From: Armillaria gallica | Taxonomy: Eukaryota; Basidiomycota; Agaricomycetes; Agaricales; Physalacriaceae | Direction of reading: 5' to 3' | Length of the DNA: 64,000 bases | Assembly (NCBI GenBank): GCA_037576215.1 | Contig: JBANDB010000004.1 | Coordinates: 4,526,001 to 4,590,000, forward strand | In this document: piece after piece, positions 34,257-47,030 of the stretch | Layout: each line of letters opens with the position of its first letter | How positions within the stretch are numbered: position 1 is the stretch's first letter | Position numbers and translations under genes: made by a program | The notes under the pieces: model-generated | Databases searched by the model: none | What the model was told of the DNA's origin: nothing | The model's input: the letters and a program-made list of their open reading frames with translations, nothing else

Positions 34257-34518
34257 ATGGACACAGACTGCTACTCAAGCAGGCGTGAAAGCGTACAGAT
34301 TCAATTTTCACAGAATTCCTCAATGAGCTCGGTCGAATGGTCCCAGTATATGCCGGAGAATGAGGTATGTACTCATTTACGCAGTTTTGTCTCTTCACTG
34401 ATCATGGTTCCAGGTACTCCCACAATTGAACGGCAACAATACGACTGTCATTCCAGATCACTATCGGAAGGAAGCGATCGAGTTCCTTAGAGATACTGCC
34501 AACGCCTTTCACCAGTAA
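34257..34518 (+). CDS. Small hypothetical protein, 70 aa
   Basis: Exon 1 34257-34364 and exon 2 34414-34518 (TAA) join in phase 0 across a 49-nt intron (GTATGT...TTCCAG), giving 71 codons. The first half is Ser/Gln-rich, the second contains a polar stretch (LNGNNTTVIPDHYRKEA). No domain recognised. It follows the previous gene by 134 bp on the same strand and could be its distal part in a longer model. Confidence 0.35.
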
Positions 34519-35954
34519 AGTATGTATGCCTATCACCCTCCGTACCTTCCTCTTGTCAATACGCATAACTTTTCGATTTTGGGTCTCCCTTTGTTGGCAT
34601 ATTGGGGACGCGTGCATAAGAGTCATTTGGGGCACACGGTCTTGGAGGCTGTTGGACTCATAATCCTACAATCGGCGACCTCTGACAAATGGTTGTTTAT
34701 GTGATTAATACATCCTATAACACGCCCACTTATTCGCAGCCAAAGCGGGGTGCGCGATACTCAGGAGTGGATCATTGGTGGATCACAACAGCAAGAAAAT
34801 TTCCAACATTTTTAGTCCTGACTTGTGGTTCTCGTAAAAGTGTGGAATGGCTTATACTTGTAGATCCTCAAGGCGGTGTATACTAGGTTCTCAAGTCTGG
34901 CTAGTATTCTGGGATAATCATATTCGCTGAGAAGCCCAGACTAAGCACTACGTACTAGGGCTGGGGGGGCATATTGGGAACATAAACCGTGAAGCTGAAG
35001 ACCGATCCGAACGGGACGGTACCGGACGCCTCCATATATAAACGGGTCTTACAACAGGTCTGGCAAAAATAGGACTCGGTTTTGCCACCGTATGAGCTGG
35101 CCCTCACCCGCTAGTGCTTATATTGCAACCATTTTTAAAGAACGGGGCATGCTCCTCAGCGGAACTATCCAAGTATAGGACATCGAAGCCTAGTATTATA
35201 AACGAAACCCATAAGTAGCGTTGTAGTGAATTGGAGGCGCTTTCAGCTTTGTTTCAACAGCACCTCCCTGAACCATGCCGACGGCGATCTGGCGGGAGTT
35301 AATCCAGGCAATACCACCGATTATCAGTGACTTACTGTAGCCCGTAGATATGCCGAAAATGCCAATTCGGTCGGTGAAATTCTGATTGGCGTTTCAGCTC
35401 AAATGAACGGCGGTGCGAACAGCTCAGAGGTCTAGACAGTGCAAAGGTGGCTAGCAAAGAAAAATATCCGTCGCAAGCTGTCATCTTCTGATTCCCCAAA
35501 TAGAATTTCCTGCGCTTCCTTCGCAACGTTTACAAGTTATGAATGTTCATAGAACAATGTCGGGGCATCCTAGATAGCTGGGCCGGAGCAGGGACCTGGG
35601 TTGCTCTACAATCAATGCAGTCTTCCGGTCTTCCCAAATGGAGGTCGTACTCCATAAATCTGAGGTAGGCTCATTCTTTTCTTTGTTCAAGCATCACGAG
35701 CTAAGGTGTTGTGGTCCAAAAGTCAGTATTGTTTTAAACTTTAGCCTCAAAATTGTAATTACGGACGCTCGACAGATCTCTCAGCTCGCTCTTATTAGTT
35801 GATGCGGTTCCTACGGGCAGGGTCAAGACGCTACCGGATATTTCGGGGAAAGAGCTAACTACCCTCTCGGAGCGCTCAAAATGCCTTCCGAATGGAAGTT
35901 GCACGCATATATATAAGCGCAATTTGTGATACTTAGCAAACATCACTTTTACTC
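34519..35954. other. Stretch without a supportable gene
   Basis: No domain-bearing frame. The last 60 bp before 35955 contain a TATATATAAG word (35909-35918), a plausible TATA element for the next gene. Confidence 0.4.
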
Positions 35955-37826
35955 ATGGCAAAGTCCAGCACCAAGCGAAAAGCTGCACCACCGAATCTGC
36001 CTACATCGCGAACGAAGAAGATCAAGAATGACTCGGTCACAACGAAGACTATTGACACAGTACCTCGTCTGCCATCTACGCGGGCACGCTCGGCTCCTCG
36101 CGCTGCAGATGAGTCCGTCAGCTATGCAGAACATGCCCGAAGGACCAGACCGGTCGCAGCACCAATGGCTGAACTTGAAGAACAGTCCCTCGGTAATCAA
36201 CCTCTTCTTAGCCAAGCAGATTTCTTACATTTCGTCTTATCTTAGTGGAACCTCACGGAGTTATGTCCTCTATTTCTGGTAGGTAAACTTTACAACGTTT
36301 ACTGCTCTTTACGAACTGATCACTTACAGAATCTGGGAGAAGCCGGGCCATTGGTGCAGGAACTGGTGCCAATAACCTCAGCGATTTCGTGAAAGCGTAT
36401 CTTAAGGCTGGTGAGTTATTAGAATCGGCGCTTTCTTACGTCCCTCTCAAAAACTCTGTAGCGAGTAGTGAACCCGGGAATGTCAATACCGGATGTTCTC
36501 TCTCGGAAACTGCACCAGGGGACACTTCTACTACCCCACTGAAGATCGCGCGTACCTCTGTTGAAACTGGAACAACCGAGAGCTTTGACAGGAAGCTAGA
36601 TCCCGGGACACCCACCTCCCAAATTATGGAGGCCATAGTAGTGGATGATCCACCTAGCACGAGGCTAGTCATGATCAATACCGTTGTCGATGCGAGCCAT
36701 AGAATCACAGATTATGCGGATACCGTCGTCGCCGACAGGAACCCGACTTTGGCAGCGCTTTTGGAGCCAATTCTTGCTGAGAAAAGTAGCCTCACAGAGT
36801 TGATCTTAGATACCATCAGTGCCAGACCATATGAGAAGTACATCGTGGGATCCTCATCTTCGCCCACCTTATGCAGAGACAATTTTATGCAACCCAGCAC
36901 TTTCAGGGTATTGGGACCTCTTGTACCTGGCCGTCTGTCAAGCGGACCTGGTAGTCGAGTTCCCTCTTTCCCCTGTCCTAAAACAATTCTCGATGAACTG
37001 GGGATCTCTCATGCCATGGATATGCTGACAATCAGCATATTTCCCGAGGTAAGTCTCCCATCGGTTGAATCGCCTGCGTCTCATAGGTTTGTTATAGCAC
37101 CTGACAGCACAGCTGTTAGACTTGCCACCTTCGCACCATGGTCTGGTGAATCTTGAAATTTTTCAGGCTCTACCCCCCCCAGATGCAACGGCACCATCCG
37201 GTCAAAGCGACGATACACAGATGCTTTCAGCGGTGTCATCACCATCGCCGTCAGTCATTGCCTCACCACCGTCATCCCAGGGTCCACTCCCAACTACAGT
37301 AGCTTCATTGACTCTCCCGCAGCAATGGCTCCAGTCTCTCATGCGCCAGACGTTTGGAAGCAAAATCGACACGTTCACCCTCCTCTTCGCCAGCTCAGGT
37401 TATGAGACCGCGTATCTTGCACACCTAGAGGATCGACTGCTAAGCGAAATCTGCCAAGTCCTCTTCGCTCCACGTCGAACATCTGGATTGGTAGATTTCG
37501 ATGGTGTTGAATATAAGGTGACCTTGAAGGATATCCGGACACAGGTCATCCTTAACAATGGCACCAGTAAAAATCATGGCTCGGACATGAACCATGCACA
37601 CAAGGTGCATCTCATCTTGAGGGCAAATCAGGCGTCGCTTGAACTGGCTGACACCCGCTTCATGCACCTTTTGAATGCTATGTTCAGCCACCCCTTCCTA
37701 GCACCAAAAGATTCTCATCCCTTTAACTCTCCCGAGTACGAGGCGGTATCTATGACGCTCGCTGAGTTTAAGCGGCGTGTTCAGGATATCAGAGTACGCT
37801 TTCCTCAGCCTTATGTTAGTCAGTGA
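35955..37826 (+). CDS. Hypothetical nuclear protein, about 572 aa, four exons
   Basis: Exons 35955-36192, 36246-36278, 36330-37048 and 37098-37826 join in frame to 573 codons including the stop. The introns (53, 51 and 49 nt) have good GTAATC/GTAGGT/GTAAGT donors and TAG/CAG acceptors. The N-terminus is basic (SSTKRKAAPP, then SRTKKIKND), a likely nuclear localisation signal. The middle is Ser/Thr/Pro-rich and probably disordered; the C-terminal 180 residues look folded, with alternating hydrophobic and charged segments (LLFASSGYETAYLAHLEDRL). A TATA-like word sits about 40 bp upstream. I recognise no family. Clean splicing over four exons makes it a solid gene model. Confidence 0.6.
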
Positions 37827-37906
37827 TTTGTAGTAGCTTTGGCAGGCCTTTACCTTTGACCCAATGTAAATTTGCCTTTATCGTGTGATATAACTTTTCC
37901 GAGCCG

Positions 37907-40010
37907 TCAAGGAACTTGGCCTTTTTTTTCAGACAGAGTTCCCCATGTCAGGGATCGGTCGAACCATTCAGCAAATGGCACGACTACGGGATTCATCTGC
38001 AACGTCAACGTCGGTGCTTTGTTGATCTCAATGATCTCGTAGCGGCAGCAGAGTATCAACAAGACCTAGTAAAGCGCTTCGACATCACGCTGATATAGAT
38101 GGCTAAGGTCGGACTGATCCAGAAGGTCGTGAGCTAGGTAAGGAGGTGAACCTGCGCGGTCGACGGATGCGGCTTCTGCCAAAGTAAACAAGGACGAGAG
38201 GTCAAAGTCGTTGAGTACACCACAAACTTTGTCGTCCTTCGGTTCCTTTTGATACAGGACGTTTGCCATACTGATGTCTCGATGACGAATCTCGCTCAAT
38301 CAAAATGGTATTGGTAACCTGGATTGAGGGATATTAAACTGTGATATCCAGAGATGAGAACGAAAACGACGTACATTGCAGTATATCAAGGAAAACTGGA
38401 GCGATGTCCTTGACATTGGTCAGGCCCGGGATGGGAAACAAGCGTTCAGAGACTGTGATACGCAGAAGACGCTCCTCGTATATGAAAGTCTTCTGGTCCG
38501 CATATTGTGCGTCTATCAACAAATCCAACGGCCTTCTCTGCGGGGAGTCTTTATCGTCAAAGCGGAAATCCCGCAAATCAACGATCTCGGGAAGATGATC
38601 TAGTACTCAAAGCCTCTTGCCCTCACCAGCCATCTCATCAGCCTTCGACTTCGCAACGTCCATCAACTTCTTCTCCGAGTCGCGATAGACGCCTGGCCAA
38701 CGGATTTTAACGGCGAGTTCGCGACCAGGCCATGCCGACGAGCGGGCAAGGACAACACGTGTGTCACATCCAAAGAGACCCCGTTGTGATGTGTGATGTC
38801 TTCGAGACTGAGAATGGCATCGGTTCCGTGGGCTCTCTGCAGCATCATCTTTCAAACCGTTGAAGAAATTCACAGGATTCTTCCCTTTTATCTTCTCATA
38901 ACTCCTGACGTAGGGGGTCTTCAAGGATGTCATGAAGAATACTGCGTTAGGGGAAAGTGACACGGTGACATCTGATAAGCATTGCAATGAATATTCTGCT
39001 TTCTTCTTTGTCCGCTATGTCGATAGGCTGGGCGACAACAATGGAGGACTGGTCGTAGTATTTGAGCTGAAGTCGGTCACGGTCGATCAAAGTCTCCAGA
39101 GCACGCGACCGCAGGCCAGCGCTAGAGAATATCTGCATGGCGTATTTTTTGGTACACTGGATCGGCGCCGGTTGGTCGTTCGGAAGAGTTCTGGCGAAGC
39201 CACTCTTGTTAATCGGGTCTAGCGTCCGTCTCACAGAAGCGGTCGCCTGGCTGTCATAAGTTCAAGTTGAGACCTTGGAAGAAGACTGGGAAGTGAAAAG
39301 TCAGCTTGCGATCAGAGTGAGTGGACTAGCCCATACCTCGTCCTCGTTACTATCCGATTTGCGCTTCTTGGTCGTCAAAGAGGCAGTACTCAGAGTCGAT
39401 GGGATGTCATTTGCATCTTCCTCATCTTCGGAAGTCAAATTCTCTGTGGCAGCACTCGGGCTAACATCATCGACAAACAGAGTGCCTCCAATCGGCTTCT
39501 TATGCGGCACTGGTTTCAGCGGGTCTTTACCATCTAACAAAGTCAATGAGCAAAAGGCAAACAATGCGTCGTGAAGTGATCATACCTGTCAATAATTGAA
39601 TCGCATTGGTACCTTCGTTCAAGGAATTGTCGAGGGCCTTCATCTCCACAACGTCTGTGAGCTGCAGGATGTCGATAGCCCTATTGTGCATCTTCGTATG
39701 GGGACGGTAGAGTCACTTCTCGCGGTCATGATCAACGCTCACGATATTGGCTTTCGTCAAACAAGCGTTCAAAAGTTGGTTAAAGTCTATGTCGGCGAGA
39801 ACCTTGTCAATCGCAGATTCGTACTCCGTAGGCCAGCTTGGCGGAAGGAGAAGTATTGTTGGGAGAGATGTGTCAAACTTCAGGAACATACGGTGCCGCA
39901 GAGGTTCTTACAGGTACTCGTACCACGGCTGTAGGGGATGGATATTCGGTACCTTGCACTCAGCACCAAGCAACCTAAAACAAACAATCAGAGACGGTGG
40001 TTTTCTCATG
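37907..40010 (-). pseudogene. FunK1-type fungal protein kinase, pseudogene
   Basis: Read on the minus strand, FunK1 features appear in order: an N-terminal part with ECKVPNIHPLQPWYEYL (about 39950), a segment with YAMQIFSSAGLRSRALETL and LQLKYYDQSS (about 39000-39150), the LFGCDTRVVLARSSAWPG and LAVKIRWPGVYRDSEKKL block (about 38670-38770), HLPEIVDLRDF, the catalytic HRDISMANVL (about 38270) and the metal-binding GVLNDFDLS (about 38200). FunK1 kinases are a family expanded in multicellular mushrooms, of unknown target. In-frame stops lie at 39713-39715, 38947-38949, 38607-38609 and 38066-38068; the last two fall where family members have Trp (TGG). One could hide in an intron, but four argue for a pseudogene. 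The frame also shifts near 38940. Confidence 0.8.
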
Positions 40011-40091
40011 CAATGATGACTAACCATCGTAAAGAGTGTTATTCAACACGTTTAATCACTATAAACCTGCACCAGGTCTTCTAAACTGTCG

Positions 40092-40707
40092 GAGCTAACC
40101 AAAGTCGGAAAAATAACCCTTCAAAACCGGGTTACCCTCGCACTACATCGCGCATAAGTGCCTTAAAAGGCATGCGTACGGCACATTCCGATCGTGAAGG
40201 ATTGTTACGTCCAACAAGTGCATGTACCAACAATCTTCCTCGTCTCCGAAGCCGTTGATTGCGGCTGAGATAGGGACCACGCACCGCTGGAGTAGCGAGC
40301 AGATGCATAGAACCAGGCGCTATTCCCATCACTTAAAATTCACCGAATCATGGATGCGGTCCAAGAAAAGGGATGCTTCATACACCGCCAACCGTGGGCC
40401 TTAGGACGAGCAGGAATTCCTGAAATCATCGGCAGGGAATGGTTTCCGTACGTCCTCTGCGTCGAATGTCCTGTTGGCGAGATGTTCTTGCAACTCATGA
40501 CCTCTCGCAGTGAACGGGATCTAGGAGAACTCCTGGGATATATGTGCAGGCGGTGTTGACTTGGGACGGAGCGAATACTCGGATGGATGAATACGGAGGG
40601 AGTATCGATAACAAGGCACGGTTCCTGCTGCTGGTCATTGACGCCATCGTGAAGGTCATGTGTGCCGAGCAGACGGCATACAGGATAAGTCCATGGAATA
40701 GCTTCCA
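40092..40707 (+). pseudogene. Relic of an Old Yellow Enzyme (NADH:flavin oxidoreductase)
   Basis: Four pieces in different frames follow the family order: KVGKITLQNRVTLALHR (40104), VKDCYVQQVHVPTIFLVSEA (about 40190-40255), DAVQEKGCFIHRQPWALGRA (40353-40412), and MDEYGGSIDNKARFLL with IDAIVK (about 40576-40660). The family versions read like VGxxxLxxRVVxAPLTR, QLWALGRAA and DEYGGSIENRxRF. Stops and frameshifts separate the pieces, and the C-terminal half of the enzyme is missing. Old Yellow Enzymes are FMN proteins that reduce activated alkenes with NADPH. This copy cannot make such an enzyme. It is adjacent to the kinase relic in head-to-head arrangement. Confidence 0.75.
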
Positions 40708-41495
40708 TTGATTTAATCTCGACTGCTTGTCGGTCGAGAGATTAAGAGTCTCCCTAGGGGAGACTAAACATACGTCGTCACATTCAAGGAAGCGCAAAGC
40801 TAAATAAGCGTCAGATACAACATAAAGGAGTGAAGGCCAACATTTGCGCACCTTGTTTCGCACGCCGGATCGCAAAATGTGTTTGGTATTGGAGTCAGAT
40901 ATAGCCGAGTCGGTAAGTAAGTTTGAGGAGAGAAAGCTAGCAACACGTCAAGAGTTTGAGGAAAATGTGGTACTTCTAGCCACGTTTAACTTGAGAAGGT
41001 AGAAGTAGGTGGGAAAGAGGAGCATCGCGTTCTTAGGATCATCGCTGCAGGTGCAGCCGAAGCTGACACCTACCCAGACACCGCGAAGTGCCGTTCTAGC
41101 CTCTGCCGAGGGTAGGTTGCGAAAAGCAAGCGAGAGGATCCTAAGAATACGGAAGCCGAAGAGGGAAGGGAAGGAAAACCAACAGCCAGAGTATAAGCTA
41201 GCGCTGATCAGCGAGGGGATGACAACACACCAAAATAGAGACGCGACATGACAATCACCCTGATCACATGATACTCCGGCCCGGATATCGCCTCCGCGTT
41301 GTAGCGTGTTGTACATTCGGTGCGGTATTAGCGGAGACGGCCAACCAGTCCAGTCTTCCAGTATTCGCAGTCAGATAGCGTATATAACTTAGCCGAAGTG
41401 GGCTGCTGCTAGCACGGCGGGAACGAGCCCGAAGCAAAGCAACTTGTGAACACTACGAGGCACATACTACATGGTTATACAAAAACAAAAACAAC
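40708..41495. other. Intergenic stretch
   Basis: Opposed frames at 40948-41316 (-) and 41009-41251 (+) cannot be told apart by content; neither has a recognised domain. Confidence 0.35.
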
Positions 41496-41999
41496 ATGAT
41501 AAATAGATATCTGCACGTATACAAATTCGCTCTGTTCACCTCCTTCCTCAACATTCCGCTCGTATACTCAAAGGGGAGTGCGTGCTATTGCGATATATAC
41601 TCCGTCTCTGCTAATATGAGGGTAAAAACAATATACTCGAAAAGCGGTAACGACGGTCATGATATACTTGGGAAGATTAATCGTGAAAGACTAGATAGTA
41701 TTACGTCCGAGTGGGGAAAGAATGGACATGAAAACAAATGCGAAATCTACACAATCGCAAGACCGACGAGAAATACTGCCATTCATCTGGTAAACCATTT
41801 GCCACATATCCCACGTTCACCTCGCTTTCATGCAACCACTTTCCCTGACAACCTCGTACTTCCTTTCCCGCTTGCTCCGGTCCTAGCGCAGGTACCGTCA
41901 CTAGCTCGATGGTGCCTATCCGATATCCACCGTCTTCCTTCTGCTTTGGTAGAGGTTGGTACGTACACCGTAATTGTGATGGGACCACAGAAGTCCTAG
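41496..41999 (+). CDS. Unrecognised intronless ORF, 167 aa
   Basis: Open from ATG to TAG with a moderately hydrophobic N-terminus (residues about 10-25, FALFTSFLNIPLVYS), which could be a signal peptide or anchor, followed by polar and proline-rich stretches. No domain or paralogue is seen. As most other genes here have introns, an intronless frame is weak evidence by itself. Confidence 0.25.
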   Translation: MINRYLHVYKFALFTSFLNIPLVYSKGSACYCDIYSVSANMRVKTIYSKSGNDGHDILGKINRERLDSITSEWGKNGHENKCEIYTIARPTRNTAIHLVNHLPHIPRSPRFHATTFPDNLVLPFPLAPVLAQVPSLARWCLSDIHRLPSALVEVGTYTVIVMGPQKS

Positions 42000-43767
42000 C
42001 GAGGACTCGTCGGCTATGTTATCTTCGAGGCCAAGCGATCTTTATTCAAGATCAATAATAGAGAAACAGACCAGTGGACCGTTACTCACTCATCATTATT
42101 TCCGCCCAACGCAGAGCTATACCTGCATCCTGCCTTGTTGAAGTCGGAACAGACAGCTCTCGTTGACATTAAACATGAATCTTAAGACTCAACAAGCAGT
42201 TTGGAGTCTGCATCGGAAAGATTAGCTACGAAAAAAAGACATCGACATAGTAAAAAGTACACACCATAGTGCCTGCACATCCTGCTTCTTGAAGAAGCAA
42301 TATTACTGTCCTGACGGCCCCAAGCTCTTGCTCATCGGACGTGGCATCAAGACAAAGACGCGGTCTCCTCACAACATATCGCTGGCATTCATCGTACAAT
42401 GTCGGGGTCCCGATCTTATTCGCTGCACCTCCAGATCCCCTTCATTGCATTATAACAGTCCCACCCCTCCTAATGTCGTCGATATCCACACTCGTTGTCG
42501 TCCCGGTGGTTGGGATCGAGTTAGCATTCCGTTGTCCCTCCTGCTGCCAGATGTTAGTTGACAGTGAATCTCCCGCTGTGGTCGACCTTGACTGTACGCA
42601 CAAGTGCCGTGTGAGACGATGATTGGTATCGATGCTGTTGTGGGGAGTTCTGTGTGTATCGTAACTCGGCAGGAGGTGTTAGCAGAGAATTAGAATACCA
42701 TGTACGAAACATATACCTCGTTGATTTTCTTCAACACACGCTGTCATTCAAGAAAACAGGAGGCACGGGGATTGAAATTTGAGAGCAAGACTGTGAACAG
42801 GCAGTCGGCAAGTGATAGAAATGATGGGGAGAAACGAGCTTACCATTGAGCTTGGCCATTAGAACATGGTGATCCTAGCCATACCACCGGCGTCTGTCGT
42901 GTCCTTACACGGTGAATCAGTAACCAAAGGTGCATCATCGCTGTCGTCGTCGTCGTTTGTCGGACCTCGATCTCTGCTACGCCCTCCCACCCATGCTCTC
43001 CCACCCGTCTTCGGCCCTTTTCCAATCCCGGCAGCACGTCCTGTGCCTCATGCATCTCCTCTCTTCCCAGAGGAACCTCCCTAGCCATTACGCATGCTAG
43101 TGTCACCATCGCCGTTATCATAGAACGCCCGGGTGTGCTGGGGGGGCTTGCATATGGGCCCATGCTCCCAGATGGTAGCCGATATTCGATATCCTTGCTC
43201 ATTGGGCATCGTTTTGTACATGGATTGCTAGAGCTCATTGCGATTGGAAGCGATCTCCGCGTGGGGAAATGGGGCGGGCGCGCTTGAGGGCGTACTAGCA
43301 GGCGAAGGTGGCGGGGCTAGCCATGGGTAATAATGTCCATCGTAAGGGTGTCGTTGGGGTGCTCAACGTCGCTTACCGTCGAATGCCAGCTATCTGAGGA
43401 TCTTGAGGCCGCCGGATAGACTAAAAGGATCTAAAATAAGTAAATTAATGCGTACTGAAATAGATGAAACGTACCTTTGTACCAGTCCCAAGCTCATTCA
43501 AGGTGTGCGACACAAGTATGCGAGGTACAGTGTACACTGAGTGAAGCTCTTAGCTGACGAGTTTATTTGGCACGATTATTTCTGAAAGTTGACTATTGCT
43601 ATAAAAGGGTTTTTATTTGCACATATTATATTATAAGGTAAAACTCAAAACGAAGCGTCCTAGGTTAAAATGTCACACATAAGAATGAATCCTCGTTTTA
43701 CTCACACTTGCAATTACTTATTGAATAGCACTGTTTAATCTTGCAAACCTTAGCTAGTATCTATCTA
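42000..43767. other. Stretch without a supportable gene
   Basis: Contains a GTC/GTCGTC triplet run (42937-42956). A frame at 42840-43238 (-) is rich in simple residues. Nothing recognised with confidence. Confidence 0.35.
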
Positions 43768-46700
43768 TCACTCTTGAGCCCAATATGCAGATCGATCACT
43801 GTAGGTATTGCGCACCCGCGCATATTGCTTCGCACGCTGCAAATTTCTCAAAGGCACAGTTTTGTGGTTGCCCGTGGAAGTTCCTACGCTGCTCATTGCT
43901 GCTCTTCTTGAATTCAATTCGCCATCTGGACGGGCTATAATGAGATATTCAATCCATGCAAAGCTGTCCAACAGACGAGGAGTACCTGCACTTTTCGCTG
44001 GATGCCACTCTTGATTTGAAGGTAGCATAGTGCCATGCATGTCGCCACTATTAAACGACCTACTGAATGTGAAATAGGACTTAACAAGAGCTTTGAAGAC
44101 ACTCACCATAGCATATTGCTTTCGGTCACAATATAATAGCCCCATTGAGGTTGGCAGAAAGAGAAAGCACAGATGTCAGGATCTGCATCCCAAGAGATCT
44201 GCGAACAAACACCTCTAGAGGCATCACGATCATCATGAAGGGGAGCACAGTATCCTTCACAATAGAACACGTTGGTTCCACTTCTCCCCAGTTTGTCTAC
44301 CTCTAAGGTAATGTCCTCCATGTGCTTGAAGAGAAGAGGGTAAGCGAACTGGGTTGCCAGAGATAGAAAGAGGTCATCCTATAAGTATACAAAATAAATA
44401 AACACCAAGAAAAGAGCTTCACAAACTGTACTCACTTCAGCACAATTGAAGAGGAGGTACATTCCATCGATATTTTCAGCAGTCATTCCAACGTATAGGG
44501 TATATGCATCTCCTTTCGCACCGCCACTGGGCTGCCGGCTCCCTGAGGGAATCATCCGTCCCGCGGTCCAGAAGTTAAAGGCTCTTCCCCGCCTTAGAGG
44601 CTTAAGACCTGAAAAATATTCAACCCTTCCCAATGATTCACAATTCTAATTTAGATCATTTACTCATCATGCTGCGAAGGTGCTCTTCCATATATCCCAC
44701 AACTTCTGGGCTAAATGCACCATAAAACACAAAGTCAACCTTGAAAGTAGGTCAGGATGAAAATTACTCATAGCGGTGAATATCCGTACAAGCTTATATT
44801 TTCTAGTGTCTGGATCTTTCTCTGCGGCCATGACCAAGTCTTTCTTAGCACTGTCCCGCCGGAAAGGCTGTCCCTTGTACACGTAGATTATATCAGCAAC
44901 TTCGAATGGATCAATGGCAGTTGGTGATTGTTGCCGCAACTGCTCATACTCATCCAAATCCTGAACAACAAGCCAAATATGACGATGGCATCGTTCTAAT
45001 ATTTTTGGATCACTTCGTAAAGGACGCATGTCGAGATCATCAGGGTGTAAGATACGAGTTGGCACTTGTGGTGCCTCACCGTCTGCAGGCTATTGGAATC
45101 ACCCTTTAACATAAAGAAAGTGTGGATCGATAAAAGGAGACATTACTTTAGGTATTACGGGGTCCATGCACTGTCCATCAGCTGCAAGTGTTACTCCACA
45201 ACCAGCAACATTTGCATCGTAAGTTTGATGGCACACTCTGAACAATTGGACACACTGTTCATCGTGTGGAAGCCCTGCACATTTTGCGCATGCAATAAGC
45301 GGCATGTTGAGTATTTTCCTGGTCCCATCGGATTTCTGTCAAGATTATCAACCAAAAGGTATTTCCAAGCATTGAATGGAAACTACCTTTGGCTGGTTTT
45401 CATGAAGAAACTCATCGAAACAATTTTTTCGATCACTATATTGTTGAGTGCGGTCTAATATAAGACCAAGCTCCGGGGAAACATTCTTCTCAAATGACAT
45501 GATGCTCATCCCTGGATGAGCTTTATACTTTCCTGAGAGTTCCCTCTTCGTTGAAGTAAACAGCTTGTCTGGATTTGTCTCTGATATCTAGGGAAAGAGG
45601 CAATAAAGATAAAGAACTGCTGTAGCCAACCAAAGCCAAACTCACATTGTATCCTAATGTTTCTAGTCTTCGACCCAGCCATCGGTTCCAGCTAACTTCA
45701 AAGCAATTGAAAGAGAGGAGGAAAAATACCGCCGATGGATTGGAGACTCGGGGTATCAGATTAGGATGGCGTTTCAAGGCCCTGAGAAGCTTCGCTCCTT
45801 GGTTTCTGATTTCCATCTCTTCGCGTTGTTTATCTGTAAGCCACTCAGTGTTCTGCCAACACCTCAGTCAGATCATCGTTCAACATTTGGGGTAGACGCA
45901 CAGGAACAAAAGGCTTGGGTTTGAAGATCCGGTCCTTTTCCTGCCATGTCTGCACAATGTCATTGGGTGTCCAGTTCTGAAGAATCAATCCCAAAGACTC
46001 TTGAACAGCATGAAATCTGAATATAGCCTCAGAGTGAGGGTCTGGATGCGCGACGAGATACTGAGGATTGCAGATCTTAGCAATTATTTTGGTGAGAGTT
46101 GACATCTGTGGAAAGTGCCATTCAGGTAGGAGATTGATCTATTAGTAGGAATCCATACCTTGACCGCCTTTGACCACATCGGGTCGTTGTAGATCCGCGG
46201 AGGCACCTCTCGCATTTCTTGGATCGTCACCGCGACAACAGCCCTCTTCCCCTTCAAATCTGCATGGTCTATGAAGGCAGTCACCTTCGAGTCTGAAAGA
46301 TCCTGAGGTTTACATATTACTTTTCAGTTGCCTTAAACAACTCATCCCCTACGCACGCTATGTTCCAGGAAAAAGACCTGTTGTAGCTTTTCGACCCAGG
46401 ATCTACATCTCTTGCGCATCGATACCAGCACCGGGTCAGCATCCATGTCATCTGTGCCACTATTCTGGTCATCATCCTCCATGGATATATCAGAATCCAC
46501 CGCCGCTGTGTCTTCGTCAGATGGAGGCTGATAGACATCCGATGGATCATCATTATCATCGAAGTCTGAAGATACTGAATCTGAATCCGAGACTTCTTCA
46601 TCTGCGTTCAAGTTGTGGTAACGTTGCACGACGTTGCGTTGCACTCGTGTGCGTGATTGGCCAGATAGCTGTCGCCTCTGAGCATCAGAAATCCGATAGA

Positions 46701-47030
46701 GATGACTGACTCACACGTCCCGTCATGTCTGTCTGCGCCTTAAGGAGTATGCTGTCAACTCCCTCACTGCTGCCCCCTAGAACTACTTGAACCTTATGGA
46801 AGATATCAATGGCCTCTATGATATCAAACGATTTGAAATCATCAGGAAGGCTGAGACTCCCCCGAAACCATTCAACGATAGCTTCAACCTGCAGAGATCG
46901 TGAGAGATCATTGCATTGCCAACTTAGAGGATACACGCACCATGTGAGGATCTTGTGCCCAGAGTTCTTTCTCCTGGATAGCTTCCTCTCGCGTCCGGTT
47001 TTCAAGCCGAGCCACCTGGACAGATTCCAG
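43768..47030 (-). CDS. Long multi-exon protein of unknown function, possible C-terminal dioxygenase fold
   Basis: At least twelve minus-strand exons join by GT-AG introns of about 37-60 nt into roughly 850-900 residues. In order: a charged helix ([19 protein letters not shown], about 46960); an acidic disordered region rich in Asp/Ser (about 46430-46620); a folded region with [20 protein letters not shown] (about 46230); a long middle with [12 protein letters not shown] and [16 protein letters not shown]; a Cys-containing stretch ([14 protein letters not shown], about 45270); then [16 protein letters not shown]. The last exons carry [14 protein letters not shown] (about 44240) and, after one intron, [13 protein letters not shown] (about 44025). 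A His-x-Asp pair followed about 50 residues later by a His in an HGT setting is the layout of 2-oxoglutarate/Fe(II) dioxygenases such as TET/JBP proteins; this is inference only. The start exon and last-exon frame (ending near 43797 or at 43768) are unresolved. Confidence 0.6.
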
